Origin: Streptomyces griseorubiginosus | Lineage (GTDB): Bacteria > Actinomycetota > Actinomycetes > Streptomycetales > Streptomycetaceae | Reading direction: 5' to 3' | Assembly (NCBI RefSeq): GCF_001514195.1 | Contig: NZ_KQ948736.1 | Location: 190,895 to 254,894 of the forward strand | Length of the DNA stretch: 64,000 nt | Part shown: positions 35,300 through 44,825 of the stretch, piece by piece | Layout: each line of letters begins with the position of its first letter | Numbering within the stretch: position 1 is the first letter of the stretch | Notes under the pieces: generated by a model | Told to the model about the DNA's origin: nothing | Seen by the model: the letters and a program-made list of their open reading frames with translations, nothing else | Databases searched by the model: none | Position numbers and translations under genes: made by a program

Positions 35300-36466
35300 A
35301 TGTCCTTCACCGCCGTACACCGCCGTGCCTGGCTGTCCGAGCAGGACTGCGACCTGGACTCCTTCCGCGTGCTCGTCGAGCGGACGGCCGATCCCGCCGA
35401 CTACCCGCACGCCTGTGCCGTGGATCGGAACGTGCTGCTGTACGACGCCGAGCGCGTCCGCGGCGCGAAGGACCGCCGTGACGTGCAGGAGGAGCTGGTG
35501 CGGGCCCTGACCGACGGGCCCGGGGTGGTGGTCTTCCAGGGGGCCTTCCCCGATCCGGCGGTCGTGGACCGGTTCACCGAGGTGTTCGACTCGCTGATCC
35601 GCGAGCAGTACGCGGCGGGCGCCACCGCGGGCGACCACTTCGCGAAGCCCGGCGCCAACGAGCGGGTGTGGAACGCGCTGGAGAAGGCGGCCCTCTACGA
35701 CCCGGCGGCCTTCGCCGACTACTACGCCAACCCCGTCCTCGCCCTGGTGTCCGAGGCCTGGCTGGGCCCCGGCTACCAGGTCACCTCGCAGGTCAACGTC
35801 GTCAACCCGGGCGGTCTCGCGCAGACCGTGCACCGCGACTACCACCTCGGTTTCCTGTCCGACGAGGTCGCGGCCGCCTATCCGGCGCACGTGCACCGCC
35901 TCTCCCCCGTGCTCACGCTCCAGGGCGCGGTCGCGCACTGCGACATGCCGGTCGAGTCGGGGCCGACGCTGTACCTGCCGTTCTCGCAGGCCTACGAGCC
36001 CGGGTATCTGGCGTGGCGGCGGCCGGAGTTCCAGGCGTACTTCAAGGAGCACCACGTCCAGCTGCCGCTCGCCAAGGGCGACGCCGCCTTCTTCAACCCG
36101 GCGCTGTTCCACGCGGCCGGCACCAACCGCACCACGGACGTACGGCGGATGGCGAACCTGCTCCAGATCTCCTCGGCGTTCGGGCGGGCCATGGAGAGCG
36201 TGGACCGGGAGGCGGTGTCCAACGCGGTCTACCCGGCGCTGCTGCGGCGCAAGGCGGAGGGCGCCGACGCGCAGTGGCTGGAGAACGTGATCGCCGCGAG
36301 CGCCGAGGGCTACCCCTTCCCGACCAACCTCGACAGCGATCCCCCGGTCGACGGACTCGCCCCGCCCTCGCAGGCGGACCTCGTGCGGCGGGCGCTCGCC
36401 GAGGACTGGAACGCGCGGGTCCTCAGGGACGCGTTGCGGGCAGGCGCCGAGCGGCGCACCAGCTGA
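35300..36466 (+). CDS. Phytanoyl-CoA dioxygenase (PhyH) family protein
   Basis: A 388-residue Fe(II)/2-oxoglutarate-dependent oxygenase. The metal triad is visible as H178 and D180 (in TVHRDYH) and H271 (in LFHAAGTNRT); R277 would bind the 2-oxoglutarate carboxylate. The length is above the usual 280-300 residues because of an N-terminal extension. It starts at ATG 35300 with GAGAGGA upstream and is the first gene of a plus-strand run with an SDR and a MocA dehydrogenase. In this context it may hydroxylate a sugar, cyclitol or derived metabolite; the substrate is unknown. Confidence 0.8.
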   Translation: MSFTAVHRRAWLSEQDCDLDSFRVLVERTADPADYPHACAVDRNVLLYDAERVRGAKDRRDVQEELVRALTDGPGVVVFQGAFPDPAVVDRFTEVFDSLIREQYAAGATAGDHFAKPGANERVWNALEKAALYDPAAFADYYANPVLALVSEAWLGPGYQVTSQVNVVNPGGLAQTVHRDYHLGFLSDEVAAAYPAHVHRLSPVLTLQGAVAHCDMPVESGPTLYLPFSQAYEPGYLAWRRPEFQAYFKEHHVQLPLAKGDAAFFNPALFHAAGTNRTTDVRRMANLLQISSAFGRAMESVDREAVSNAVYPALLRRKAEGADAQWLENVIAASAEGYPFPTNLDSDPPVDGLAPPSQADLVRRALAEDWNARVLRDALRAGAERRTS

Positions 36467-36498
36467 AGGCGCACGAGCTGAAAGGGACGAGCACATCC

Positions 36499-37275
36499 AT
36501 GGGACTTCTCGACGACAAGGTCGTCCTCGTCAACGGCGGCAGCCAGGGCGTCGGGGCCGCGATCGCCCGGGCCGCCGTCCGTGAGGGGGCGGTCGTGGCC
36601 GTCAGCGGGCGCCGGCCGGAGCCCGGTGAGGCGCTGGTCGCGGAGCTGGAGGCGGCCGGCGGCAAGGCGCTCTTCGTGCGCGCGGACCTCGCCGACGCCG
36701 AGCAGGCCAAGGCCTGCGTCACCCGGGTCGTGGAGGCGTACGGCCGGGTCGACTGCCTGGTGAACTCCGCCGGGCTCACCTCCCGGGGCACCCTCCTCGA
36801 CACCACGCCCGAGCTGTTCGACCAGCACATCGCGATCAACCTGAAGGCGCCGTTCTTCGCCATGCAGGCGGCCGTCGCGGACATGGTCGGCCGGGGCGCG
36901 CCCGGCACGGTCGTCAACATCATCACCTCCTCGGCGCACGGCGGGCAGCCCTTCCTCGCCCCTTACGTGGCGGCGAAGGCCGGGCTGATCGGCCTGACCC
37001 GCAACGCGGCGCACGCCCACCGCTGGGACCGGGTCCGGATCAACGGCCTGAACATCGGCTGGACGGCGACCGAGGGCGAGGACGCCACCCAGAAAACCTT
37101 CCACGGCGCCGGCGACGACTGGCGCGAGGAGGCCGCGGCCCGGCTCCCGATGGGCAAGCTGGGCCAGCCCGACGAGATCGCGGACTTCGTGGTCCTCCTG
37201 CTGTCCGACCGGTCGGGCGTGGTGACCGGATCGGTGATCGACTGGGACCAGAACGTCCTGGGCGGCCTCGACTGA
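36499..37275 (+). CDS. Short-chain dehydrogenase/reductase (SDR)
   Basis: A 258-residue classical SDR. Cofactor motif NGGSQGVG at residues 12-19, NSAG at 89-92, catalytic S144/S145, Y156 and K160 (in APYVAAKAG). The C-terminus IDWDQNVLGG is typical. The acidic or Arg residue after strand two (SGRRP) favours NADP(H). ATG 36499 has a weak GGGAC site upstream. It lies 32 nt after the PhyH gene, so the two are probably cotranscribed, and the MocA gene follows after 91 nt. Confidence 0.85.
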   Translation: MGLLDDKVVLVNGGSQGVGAAIARAAVREGAVVAVSGRRPEPGEALVAELEAAGGKALFVRADLADAEQAKACVTRVVEAYGRVDCLVNSAGLTSRGTLLDTTPELFDQHIAINLKAPFFAMQAAVADMVGRGAPGTVVNIITSSAHGGQPFLAPYVAAKAGLIGLTRNAAHAHRWDRVRINGLNIGWTATEGEDATQKTFHGAGDDWREEAAARLPMGKLGQPDEIADFVVLLLSDRSGVVTGSVIDWDQNVLGGLD

Positions 37276-37366
37276 CCCCACCCTCCCCACCCGCGCAAGA
37301 CCTCGTGAGACTCCCCGCTCACCGAACACACCGCTCACCGGAAAACCCTCAAGGAGCTGCACCCCC

Positions 37367-38371
37367 ATGCGTATCGGAATCCTCGGCCTCGGCCGCATCG
37401 GCGCCTTCCACGCCGAGACCCTCTCCGGACTCGACGCCGTCGAGTCCCTCGTCCTCACGGACCCGTTCGCCGAGGCCGCCAAGTCCGCCGCGGAGCGCTT
37501 CGGCGGCGAGGTCGTGGACTCACCCGAGGCCCTGCTGGCCGCCGGCGTGGACGGCATCGTGGTGGCCGCCGCGACCGACGCCCACCCCGGGCTGATCCTG
37601 GCCGGCGTCGAGGCCGGCATCCCCGTCTTCTGCGAGAAGCCGGTCGCCAAGCACATGAGCGAGGGCGTCGAGGTCCTCAGGGCCGTCGAGGGCAGCGAGG
37701 TGCCGATCCAGATCGGCTACAACCGCCGCTTCGACACCGGTTTCGTCAACGCGCGGGCCGCCGTGCAGAGCGGTGAGCTGGGCAAGCTGCACACCGTGCG
37801 CTCGACCACCCTGGACCCGGCCCCGCCGCCGGCCGCGTACGTGGCCGCCTCCGGGGGCATCTTCCGGGACTGCTCGGTGCACGACTTCGACATCATCCGC
37901 TGGGTGACCGGCCGGGAGGTCGTCGAGGTGTACGCCGTCGGCGGCAACCGGGGCGCCGAGTACATCAAGGAGGCGGGCGACGCCGACACCACCGGCGCGA
38001 TCCTCACCCTGGACGACGGCACCATCGCGGTGGTCTCCAACTCCCGCCACAACGCCCGGGGTTACGACGTCCGCATGGAGATCCACGGCTTCCAGGACTC
38101 CATCGCGGTGGGCCTGGAGGACAAGCTGCCGCTGCGCTCGGTCGAGCCCGGTGTGACCTTCCCGGCGGGCACCCCGCACGACTTCTTCATGGACCGCTTC
38201 ACGGCCGCCTACCGGGCCGAACTCACCGCGTTCACCGAGGTCGTGGCCGGTACCCGGCCCTCGCCGTGCACCATCGCGGACGCCCTGGAGGCGGGCTGGA
38301 TCGCCGAGGCGTGCACCCTGTCCCTGCACGAGCACCGTCCGGTGACCATCGCCGAGGTCCGCTCCGCCTGA
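37367..38371 (+). CDS. Inositol 2-dehydrogenase-like Gfo/Idh/MocA oxidoreductase
   Basis: A 334-residue dehydrogenase. Rossmann start MRIGILGLGRIGAFHAETL, EKP motif as FCEKPVAKHMSEG near residues 86-98, and an IolG-like block with GYNRRFDTGF near 117-126 and DCSVHDFDIIRWVTG near 168-182, which holds the Asp and His of the active site. These features are close to myo-inositol 2-dehydrogenase. AAGGAG lies 8 nt upstream of ATG 37367. A strong terminator follows directly. Confidence 0.85.
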   Translation: MRIGILGLGRIGAFHAETLSGLDAVESLVLTDPFAEAAKSAAERFGGEVVDSPEALLAAGVDGIVVAAATDAHPGLILAGVEAGIPVFCEKPVAKHMSEGVEVLRAVEGSEVPIQIGYNRRFDTGFVNARAAVQSGELGKLHTVRSTTLDPAPPPAAYVAASGGIFRDCSVHDFDIIRWVTGREVVEVYAVGGNRGAEYIKEAGDADTTGAILTLDDGTIAVVSNSRHNARGYDVRMEIHGFQDSIAVGLEDKLPLRSVEPGVTFPAGTPHDFFMDRFTAAYRAELTAFTEVVAGTRPSPCTIADALEAGWIAEACTLSLHEHRPVTIAEVRSA

Positions 38372-38379
38372 GGCCACCG

Positions 38380-38411
38380 CCGTGTCCCGGGCGCCCGTGC
38401 CCGGGACACGG
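38380..38411 (+). terminator. Terminator after the inositol-dehydrogenase-like gene
   Basis: A perfect 13-bp inverted repeat (38380-38392 with 38399-38411) and a 6-nt loop begin 8 nt after the stop codon. It separates the PhyH-SDR-MocA genes from the FAD oxidoreductase gene. TTTACG and TACGAC with 17 nt between them around 38440-38470 may serve as a new weak promoter. Confidence 0.8.
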
Positions 38412-38511
38412 TCCGGTGCTCGACGCGCCCGCGACGCCGGTTTACGGTCACGTGATCTCTCCGTACGACCATGAGAGCTCGCCACGTCCGACCGAACCAG
38501 GAGTCACGAGC

Positions 38512-39837
38512 ATGCAGGAGTTACCCGGCACCGCAGCCCCCCGGACCGTGGCCGTCGTCGGCGCCGGACCGGGCGGCCTGGCCGTCGCCCGCGAACTGGA
38601 GCGGGCCGGGCACCGGGTGACCGTCCTGGAGGAGCGGGAATCGGTGGGCGGGAAGTGCCAGAGCGTGCACGCCGACGGCCGCGCCTACGACCTCGGCGGC
38701 CACATCTGCACCAACAGGTACGAACGGATCGCCGAGTTGCTGACCGAACTGGACGTGGAGACGGAGCGCACCAGCCGCTACCGCGTCCTCGACGCCCCCG
38801 GAGGAGCCGCGGCCCGGCAGCCGATGGCGTTCCTGCGCGACGGCTCCCTGCACCGCTACCGGGAGCTGCGCGAACGGGAGTTCCCGCGCATAGCCGAACC
38901 CGGGCTCGCCCACTCCGCCCGCGCCCTGGCCGCGCCCGTCTCCGAGTGGCTCGCCGAGCACGGCCTGGAGTCGATGGCGGACTCCTTCGCCACCGGGTGG
39001 ACGGCCGCCGGGTACGGCCACCTCGACGACGGCGTACCCGCGCTGTACTTCGTCAAGTACGCGGAGATGACCGGCCTGTTGGACCCCGGACCCGAACTCC
39101 TGGGCCACAGGGGCGACTTCACGGTGGTGGGCGGGTTCGCCACGCTGTGGCGCCGGGTCGCTGAGGAGCTGAAGGACGTGCGGTGCGGGGTGCGCGTGAC
39201 CTCGGTCGAGCGGCGCCCCGACGGGGTGCGGGTGCACACCGACTCGGGGCCCCTCGACGCGGACGACGTGGTGCTGGCCGTGCCGCCGGACCGGATCCTG
39301 CCGGTCCTGGACGCCCGCGACGAGGAGCGCGACCTGGCCGCGCGGATCCGCTCCCACGCCTACCACACCACTCTCGCCGACGCGTCCGGGCTGCCCGAGG
39401 ACGCCTTCTACTTTCTCGCCGCCCACACGGCGAGCCGTGAGACGGCCGGCCACTGTGTGTCGTACCACCACCGCTACCCGGGCAGCGAGGTGCGGACCTT
39501 CTACTCCTACGGCCGCCCCGAGGAGGTCACCGCGCTGCTGCGGGAGGACGTCGAGGCGCTCGGCGGGCAGCTCGGCGAGGTGCACCTGGTGCGCGGCTGG
39601 GCGTTCATGCCGCACTTCGGATCCGGCGATCTCCGGGACGGCGCGCTGGACCGCCTCGACGCGCTCCAGGGCCGTGACCGCACCTACTGGGTCGGCGGAC
39701 TGCCCGCCTTCGAACTCGTCGAGTGCGTGGTGGCCCACGCCCAGGACCTCGCACGCCGTCGTTTCCCGCCCGCTCAGGGCACACCGACCCGGCGGGAGGA
39801 ACGTCCCGCCATCAGCCAGGAGGAACCGAGGACATGA
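38512..39837 (+). CDS. FAD-dependent oxidoreductase (amine oxidase / phytoene desaturase-like)
   Basis: A 441-residue flavoprotein. The dinucleotide-binding motif is VAVVGAGPGGLAVARELERAGH near residues 13-34, followed by the second acidic strand and GGKCQSV near 46-52, then LGGHICTN near 62-69. The C-terminus WVGGLPAFELVECVV carries the second FAD contact. The fold is that of amine oxidase-like NAD(P)-binding flavoproteins that oxidise CH-NH or CH-CH bonds. AGGAG precedes ATG 38512 by 7 nt, and its stop overlaps the next start as ATGA. The substrate is not evident. Confidence 0.8.
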   Translation: MQELPGTAAPRTVAVVGAGPGGLAVARELERAGHRVTVLEERESVGGKCQSVHADGRAYDLGGHICTNRYERIAELLTELDVETERTSRYRVLDAPGGAAARQPMAFLRDGSLHRYRELREREFPRIAEPGLAHSARALAAPVSEWLAEHGLESMADSFATGWTAAGYGHLDDGVPALYFVKYAEMTGLLDPGPELLGHRGDFTVVGGFATLWRRVAEELKDVRCGVRVTSVERRPDGVRVHTDSGPLDADDVVLAVPPDRILPVLDARDEERDLAARIRSHAYHTTLADASGLPEDAFYFLAAHTASRETAGHCVSYHHRYPGSEVRTFYSYGRPEEVTALLREDVEALGGQLGEVHLVRGWAFMPHFGSGDLRDGALDRLDALQGRDRTYWVGGLPAFELVECVVAHAQDLARRRFPPAQGTPTRREERPAISQEEPRT

Positions 39838-40838
39838 GTGAACCGCTGCGCATCGGAGTGCTGGGAGCGGCGCGGATCAGCGAGTCGTCGCTGATCGGTC
39901 CGGCCCGGGCGACCGGTCACCGGGTCGTCGCGGTGGCCGCGCGCGACCGGTCCCGTGCCGAGGCCTGGGCGGCCGAGCACGGTGTGGAGCGGGTGGCGGG
40001 GTCGTACGCCGAGCTGATCGCGGACCCTGAGGTGGAGGTCGTCTACAACCCGCTGGCCAACGGGCTGCACGGGCCGTGGAACCTCGCCGCACTCGCGGCC
40101 GGCAAGCACGTCCTGAGCGAGAAGCCGTCGGCGAGCAACGCGGAGGAGGCCGCCGAGGTGCGGGAGGCGGCCGCGAAGGCCGGGACGGTCTTCATGGAGG
40201 CCTTCCACTACCTCTTCCACCCGGTCACCCGGCGCCTCCACGAGATCCTCGCGAGCGGGGAGATCGGCGAGCTGCGGCACGTCGAGGCCCTGGTCGCGAT
40301 CCCGGCACCGCCCGACACCGACCCGCGCTGGTCGCTGCCCCTGGCCGGGGGCGCGGTCATGGACCTCGGCTGCTACAGCCTGCACGCGCTGCGGATGCTG
40401 GCCCCGTGGGCGGGTGGCGCACCGCGGCTGGTGTCCGCGCGGGGCGGGGAGCGGGCCCAGGCGCCCGGGGTCGACGAGTGGCTCGACGCCGAGCTGGCCT
40501 TCCCCGGCGGGGCGACCGGGTCGGCGCGCTGTCACATGGCGTACGACCGGCTGGAGATGAGCTGCCGGGTCACCGGGTCCCTGGGCGAGGTGCTCGCGCC
40601 GAACTTCGTGCTGCCGCACCTCGACGACCGGCTCGTGGTGCGCACGGCGGACGGTGAACGCACCGAGCGGCTCGGCACCCGGTCGTCGTACACCTACCAG
40701 CTGGAGGCGTTCGCGGACCGGGTGCGCGGGGGCGCGGCGCTGCCGCTGGACGCGGAGGACGCGGTGGCGACGATGACCCTCGTCGACGCCGCCTACCGGG
40801 CGGCCGGGTTCGAGCCGCGGCCGCGCATGTCCTCCTAG
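39834..40838 (+). CDS. Gfo/Idh/MocA family oxidoreductase
   Basis: A 334-residue dehydrogenase, more diverged from IolG than the one at 37367. It resembles the trans-1,2-dihydrobenzenediol / 1,5-anhydrofructose dehydrogenase branch, with LRIGVLGAARISESSLIGPA at the start, HVLSEKPSASNAEEA near residues 91-105, and AFHYLFHPVTRRL and VMDLGCYSLHALRML downstream. Its start overlaps the stop of the flavoprotein gene by 4 nt. Its TAG stop shares a CTAG with the stop of the convergent TPR gene. Confidence 0.85.
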   Translation: MSEPLRIGVLGAARISESSLIGPARATGHRVVAVAARDRSRAEAWAAEHGVERVAGSYAELIADPEVEVVYNPLANGLHGPWNLAALAAGKHVLSEKPSASNAEEAAEVREAAAKAGTVFMEAFHYLFHPVTRRLHEILASGEIGELRHVEALVAIPAPPDTDPRWSLPLAGGAVMDLGCYSLHALRMLAPWAGGAPRLVSARGGERAQAPGVDEWLDAELAFPGGATGSARCHMAYDRLEMSCRVTGSLGEVLAPNFVLPHLDDRLVVRTADGERTERLGTRSSYTYQLEAFADRVRGGAALPLDAEDAVATMTLVDAAYRAAGFEPRPRMSS

Positions 40839-41839
40839 GCGTCGCGCAGTTCCGCCAGTTCGCGCCGGGCGATCGACTCCTTGTCGGTCTGGCCCAGTTC
40901 ACCGAGCACGTCGGCGAGGCAGTCCAGCGCCGAGGTCAACTCGCCCGCGCCGTGCGGCTTGCGGGCCTCGGCGACCGCCGCCTGGGCGCAGGCGCGGGCC
41001 TCGGCCGGGTCGCCGGTGGCGGTGTGGCAGCGGGCGAGGTCGACCAGGAGCCGTACCCGCAGCGGCAGCACGGTCTCGGGAACGGTCCACGCGAGGGGTC
41101 CGCGCAGCGCCTCCCGGGCCTCCGGGCCGACGCCGAGCGCGTCCTCGTGGCGCCCCGACGCCCGCAGCACACCGACGAGTTCGGCGAGCACCTGGGGCCG
41201 CACCCGTTCGACGTGTGCCAGCTCCCGGAGCGACATGGCGGCCAGGAGCGCGGCGCACTCCTCGTAGACGGCCACGGACTCCTCGCGGCGGCCGGTCGCG
41301 GCGAGCAGCATCCCGTACGTCCGCAGCGCACCCGGCAGACTGCCGAGCGCCCGGTCCCTGCGGTCGGGGGCGGGCAGGCGCCGGTAGGCCGCCACGCTCG
41401 CCCGCGCCACCGGCACGGCGTCCTCGACCCGCCCCAGCCCTGCGAGCGCCTGCGCCCGCACGTCCCCGAGGAAGGCACCCACCGCCGCCGACACCACGCC
41501 CGATACGCCGACGCCGCCCGCCGTGTCGACTTGCGGGGCCTGTACCGCGGTCGCCTCGTCCGCGGCGCCGCAGGCCTCCTCGAAGCGGCCGGAGAGCAGC
41601 AACGCGTGGGCGCGGAGGGAAAGGGCGCGGCTCAGGCCCTCCGTGTCGGCCGTCGCGCGGTAGGCCGCGACCGCCTCCTCGGCCCAGGCCAGCCGCCGCG
41701 CGGGCGAGGGCGGTGGCAGTCCCGCCCAGGACGGTGTGGCGCAGTACGACAGCGCCGCCCCGAGCAGCGGTCCGCCCTTCTCCGGCGCCCACTTGGCCGC
41801 CGCACGCGGCAACGGCAGCAGTATCCGCAGGACTCCCAT
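40835..41839 (-). CDS. Tetratricopeptide-repeat protein of unknown function
   Basis: A 334-residue soluble, helical protein. From about residue 50 it shows repeated pairs of helices of TPR type (AEEAVAAYRATADTEGLSRAL, GDVRAQALAGLGRVEDAV, LAELVGVLRASGRHEDAL, CHTATGDPAEARACAQAA), with a short unstructured start. ATG 41839 has a weak GAGGGGG site; a longer frame to 41962 is Arg/Pro-rich. It lies between convergent metabolic genes and probably acts in protein-protein contacts. Confidence 0.7.
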   Translation of the reverse strand: MGVLRILLPLPRAAAKWAPEKGGPLLGAALSYCATPSWAGLPPPSPARRLAWAEEAVAAYRATADTEGLSRALSLRAHALLLSGRFEEACGAADEATAVQAPQVDTAGGVGVSGVVSAAVGAFLGDVRAQALAGLGRVEDAVPVARASVAAYRRLPAPDRRDRALGSLPGALRTYGMLLAATGRREESVAVYEECAALLAAMSLRELAHVERVRPQVLAELVGVLRASGRHEDALGVGPEAREALRGPLAWTVPETVLPLRVRLLVDLARCHTATGDPAEARACAQAAVAEARKPHGAGELTSALDCLADVLGELGQTDKESIARRELAELRDA

Positions 41840-41971
41840 GCACACCCCCTCGCCGCCCCGCCGAGGACAGCCGCGCCATGGTGGCACAGGGCGTCCCGAA
41901 GATGCCGCGATTCGAGGAGTGCTTAGCGAGCACGAGGGAACTTCGCCGAACTCCCCCTGCACGGCGGCCGG

Positions 41972-42997
41972 TCAGCCGTACAGCGCGGGCCGCTCCACGA
42001 GTTCGACCGGCACCCGGCCGCCGTCGTTCAGCGAGCGCACGCCGGCCTCGCACACCGCGGCCGCCGCGTAGCCGTCCCACACGCTGGGCCCGGTGACCTC
42101 GCCGCGGCGGGTGGCGTCGACCCAGGCCTGGACCTCACGGTCGTAGGCGTCGGCGAAGCGTTCGACGAAGTCCTGGGCGATGGTGCCGCCCCAGCGGCCC
42201 GCCATGGAGGTGACCATGGCGTGGCCGTCGCCGATGCGGGCGGTGCCGCGTTCGCAGACCACCTCGGCCTGGACCTGGTAGCCGAAGCCGCAGTTGACGA
42301 AGATCTCGACGTCGCTGAGGGCGCCGCCCTCGGTCTCCAGGACGACGAACTGCGGGTCCTGGAGACCGTCCGGGGCGTTCGCCGACGGGGTCGGTCGCAG
42401 TACCGTCACCGCGGTGATCTCCTGCCCGAGCAGCCAGCGGGTCACGTCCGTCTCGTGCGCCACGGAGTCGCTGATCAGCATGGAGCTGGTGAAGAAGGGC
42501 GGGCTGGCAGCGTTGCGGTGCCGGTTGTGCAGCATGAGCGGCCGTCCCAACTGGCCTGTGTCCAGGCAGGACTTGAGCTTCACGTACTCGGCGTCGAAGC
42601 GTCGCATGAAGCCCACCTGGACGCGCCGGTGACCGAGTGCCTGCTCGGCCTGAAGGACGCGCAGGGCGGAGGCCGCGTCGGGGGTGAGCGGCTTCTCGCA
42701 CAGCACCGGCAGGTCGTGCTCCAGGGCCAGCAGCAGCGCCGACTCGTGGGCGGGCCCGGAGGAGGCGATGAGGACGGCGTCCACGTCGGACGCGGCCATC
42801 GCGGAGGCCATGTCGGTGTGGGCCGTACAGCCGTCCACGCGGGCGGCGACCTGCTTGGCGCGGTCCGCGTCGAGGTCCACGACGGCGCTCACCCGGGCCC
42901 CACTGGTTACCTCGTGGACACGTCGGACATGGTCGGCGCCCATCTTGCCGGTGCCGATGACGGCGACACCGAGGGTGCCTCGCTCGGTCATGGTCAT
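41972..42997 (-). CDS. Gfo/Idh/MocA family oxidoreductase (inositol dehydrogenase-like)
   Basis: A 341-residue dehydrogenase. Rossmann start [22 protein letters not shown] motif as [16 protein letters not shown] near residues 93-108, [16 protein letters not shown] near 127-142 and [14 protein letters not shown] near 176-189. The last two are shared with inositol dehydrogenases. Start ATG 42997 has GAGAGGG 1-7 nt upstream; ATG 42991 is an alternative. It is the last gene of the operon for the sugar importer and the IolE-like enzyme. Confidence 0.85.
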   Translation of the reverse strand: MTMTERGTLGVAVIGTGKMGADHVRRVHEVTSGARVSAVVDLDADRAKQVAARVDGCTAHTDMASAMAASDVDAVLIASSGPAHESALLLALEHDLPVLCEKPLTPDAASALRVLQAEQALGHRRVQVGFMRRFDAEYVKLKSCLDTGQLGRPLMLHNRHRNAASPPFFTSSMLISDSVAHETDVTRWLLGQEITAVTVLRPTPSANAPDGLQDPQFVVLETEGGALSDVEIFVNCGFGYQVQAEVVCERGTARIGDGHAMVTSMAGRWGGTIAQDFVERFADAYDREVQAWVDATRRGEVTGPSVWDGYAAAAVCEAGVRSLNDGGRVPVELVERPALYG

Positions 42998-43002
42998 CCC
43001 TC

Positions 43003-43905
43003 TCAGGCGCCGCAGGACCTCAGGAACTTGCGGGTGCGCACCGCGATCGGCAGCGGCCTGTCCGGCTCGCACGGGTACATGTCCTGTTCGACGATCGCGA
43101 ACAGTTCCACCCCGAGCTTCTGCGCAGCGACCAGTACGGGCTCCAACTCCGGTACTCCGGAGGGCGGTTCGCACATCACGCCGCGTTGGACGGCCGGGCC
43201 GAACGGGACCCCGTCGCGCACGACGTCCGCGAGGATCGCCGGGTCGACCTGTTTGAGGTGCAGATAGCCGATGCGTTCGCCGTACGTCTCGATCAGCTTG
43301 ACGCTGTCGCCGCCGCAGTAGGCGTAATGCCCGGTGTCCAGGCAGAGGTTGACGAGTTCGGAGTCCGTCGAGTCCAGGAAGTGCTCGACGTGGTCCTCGG
43401 TGTCGAGGTGGGTGTCGGCGTGCGGGTGGACGACGAGGTCGAGCCCGTAGGTCTCCTTGACCTCGTGGCCGAGACGTTCCATGCCCTTGGTGAGGTGGGC
43501 CCACTGCTCGTGGGTCAGCTCGGGCGGCTCCAGGATCTCGGCGGTCCTGTCGTCCCGCCAGAAGGACGGGATGACGACGAGGTGCCGCGCTCCCACGGCC
43601 CGGGTGAGCGCGGCGACCTGGCTGACGTGCGCCCAGGTGGACTCCCAGACCGAGGGGCCGTGGTGCAGGCCCGTGAAGACCGTACCCGCCGAGACCTTCA
43701 GGTCACGCCTGGCGATCTCGTCGGTCAGCCGTGCCGGATCGGTCGGCAGATAGCCGTACGGCCCCAGCTCGATCCAGGAGTAGCCCGCCTCGGCGACCTC
43801 GTCCAGGAAGCGTTCCCACGGCACCTGCGCCGGATCGTCGGCGAACCAGACGCCCCAGGAGTCCGGGGCCGAACCGACGCGGATGCGGTCGAGCGGGGCC
43901 GCCAC
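43003..43905 (-). CDS. TIM-barrel isomerase/dehydratase, IolE-like
   Basis: A 300-residue xylose-isomerase-like barrel. Features of the 2-keto-myo-inositol dehydratase branch are visible: [14 protein letters not shown] near residues 12-25, [12 protein letters not shown] near 43-54, metal ligands E46, D218 ([10 protein letters not shown]) and H220 in the barrel, and [13 protein letters not shown] near the C-terminus with the last Glu. IolE removes water from 2-keto-myo-inositol. The GTG start lies 1 nt after the ATPase stop. A general sugar-phosphate epimerase is the alternative. Confidence 0.75.
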   Translation of the reverse strand: MAAPLDRIRVGSAPDSWGVWFADDPAQVPWERFLDEVAEAGYSWIELGPYGYLPTDPARLTDEIARRDLKVSAGTVFTGLHHGPSVWESTWAHVSQVAALTRAVGARHLVVIPSFWRDDRTAEILEPPELTHEQWAHLTKGMERLGHEVKETYGLDLVVHPHADTHLDTEDHVEHFLDSTDSELVNLCLDTGHYAYCGGDSVKLIETYGERIGYLHLKQVDPAILADVVRDGVPFGPAVQRGVMCEPPSGVPELEPVLVAAQKLGVELFAIVEQDMYPCEPDRPLPIAVRTRKFLRSCGA

Positions 43906-43906
43906 C

Positions 43907-44818
43907 TCAGGACTTCCCCTCGCCGCCGGCCGCCACGGTGAGGTCTCCCTCTTCCGGGAGGGCTTCGGTGTCGACGCCTCGCACCTGGGACAACTCGTGC
44001 TTGAGCGCGGCGAGTTCGGCGCCGCCCGCCATGTGGTTGGTGAGTTCCTCCAGGGTGATCTGCTCCCGGGAGGCGGAGAGTTCCATGGTGCCCAGGCGCA
44101 GCACGCTGAAGTGGTCGCCGACCATGTAGGCGTGGTGCGGGTTGTGGGTGATGAAGATGACGCCGAGTCCGCGGTCGCGGGCGGCGGCCACGTACTTGAG
44201 GACGACGCCGGACTGCTTGACGCCGAGGGCGGCGGTGGGCTCGTCCAGGATGAGGACGCGGGCGCCGAAGTAGACGGCACGGGCGATGGCCACGCACTGG
44301 CGCTGGCCGCCGGACAGGGTGCCGATGGGCTGTTCGAGGTCGTCGAGGACGATGCCCATGTTCCGCAGTTCCTCGTCCGCGGTCTTCTTCATCCTCTCGA
44401 TGTCGAGGCGACGGACCGGCCAGGGGCCCTTGGTCATCTCGGAGCCGAGGAAGAAGTTGCGCCAGACCGGCATCAGGGGGACGACGGCGAGGTCCTGGTA
44501 GACGGTGGCGATGCCCTTGTCGAGTGCCTCGCGCGGGGTGGTGAAGTGGACCGGGGCGTTGTCGACGAGGAACTCGCCCTCGGTGTGCTGGTGCAGCCCG
44601 GAGATGATCTTGATGAGGGTGGACTTGCCGGCGCCGTTGTCGCCGAGCACGCAGGTCACCTGGCTGGGGTGCACCTTCAGGCTGACGCCGTGCAGGGCGC
44701 GGATGTTGCCGTAGGACTTGCCCGCGTTGCGCAGTTCGACGATCGCCCCGTCCCCCGCGGCGGTGTCGGGGGGGTCGGCGAGGATCGCGCCGTGCGTGCC
44801 GGTCTCTTCAGTGGTCAT
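43907..44818 (-). CDS. ABC sugar transporter ATPase, single-domain type
   Basis: A 303-residue ATPase of the CUT2 family. Walker [10 protein letters not shown] near residues 59-67, signature [14 protein letters not shown], Walker [12 protein letters not shown] and switch FITHNPHHA. RbsA/MglA proteins of this family are usually about 500 residues with two ATPase domains; here only one is present, so a homodimer must form. It is translated between the permease and IolE-like genes with spacings of 7 and 1 nt. Confidence 0.85.
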   Translation of the reverse strand: MTTEETGTHGAILADPPDTAAGDGAIVELRNAGKSYGNIRALHGVSLKVHPSQVTCVLGDNGAGKSTLIKIISGLHQHTEGEFLVDNAPVHFTTPREALDKGIATVYQDLAVVPLMPVWRNFFLGSEMTKGPWPVRRLDIERMKKTADEELRNMGIVLDDLEQPIGTLSGGQRQCVAIARAVYFGARVLILDEPTAALGVKQSGVVLKYVAAARDRGLGVIFITHNPHHAYMVGDHFSVLRLGTMELSASREQITLEELTNHMAGGAELAALKHELSQVRGVDTEALPEEGDLTVAAGGEGKS

Positions 44819-44825
44819 GGGTGGG

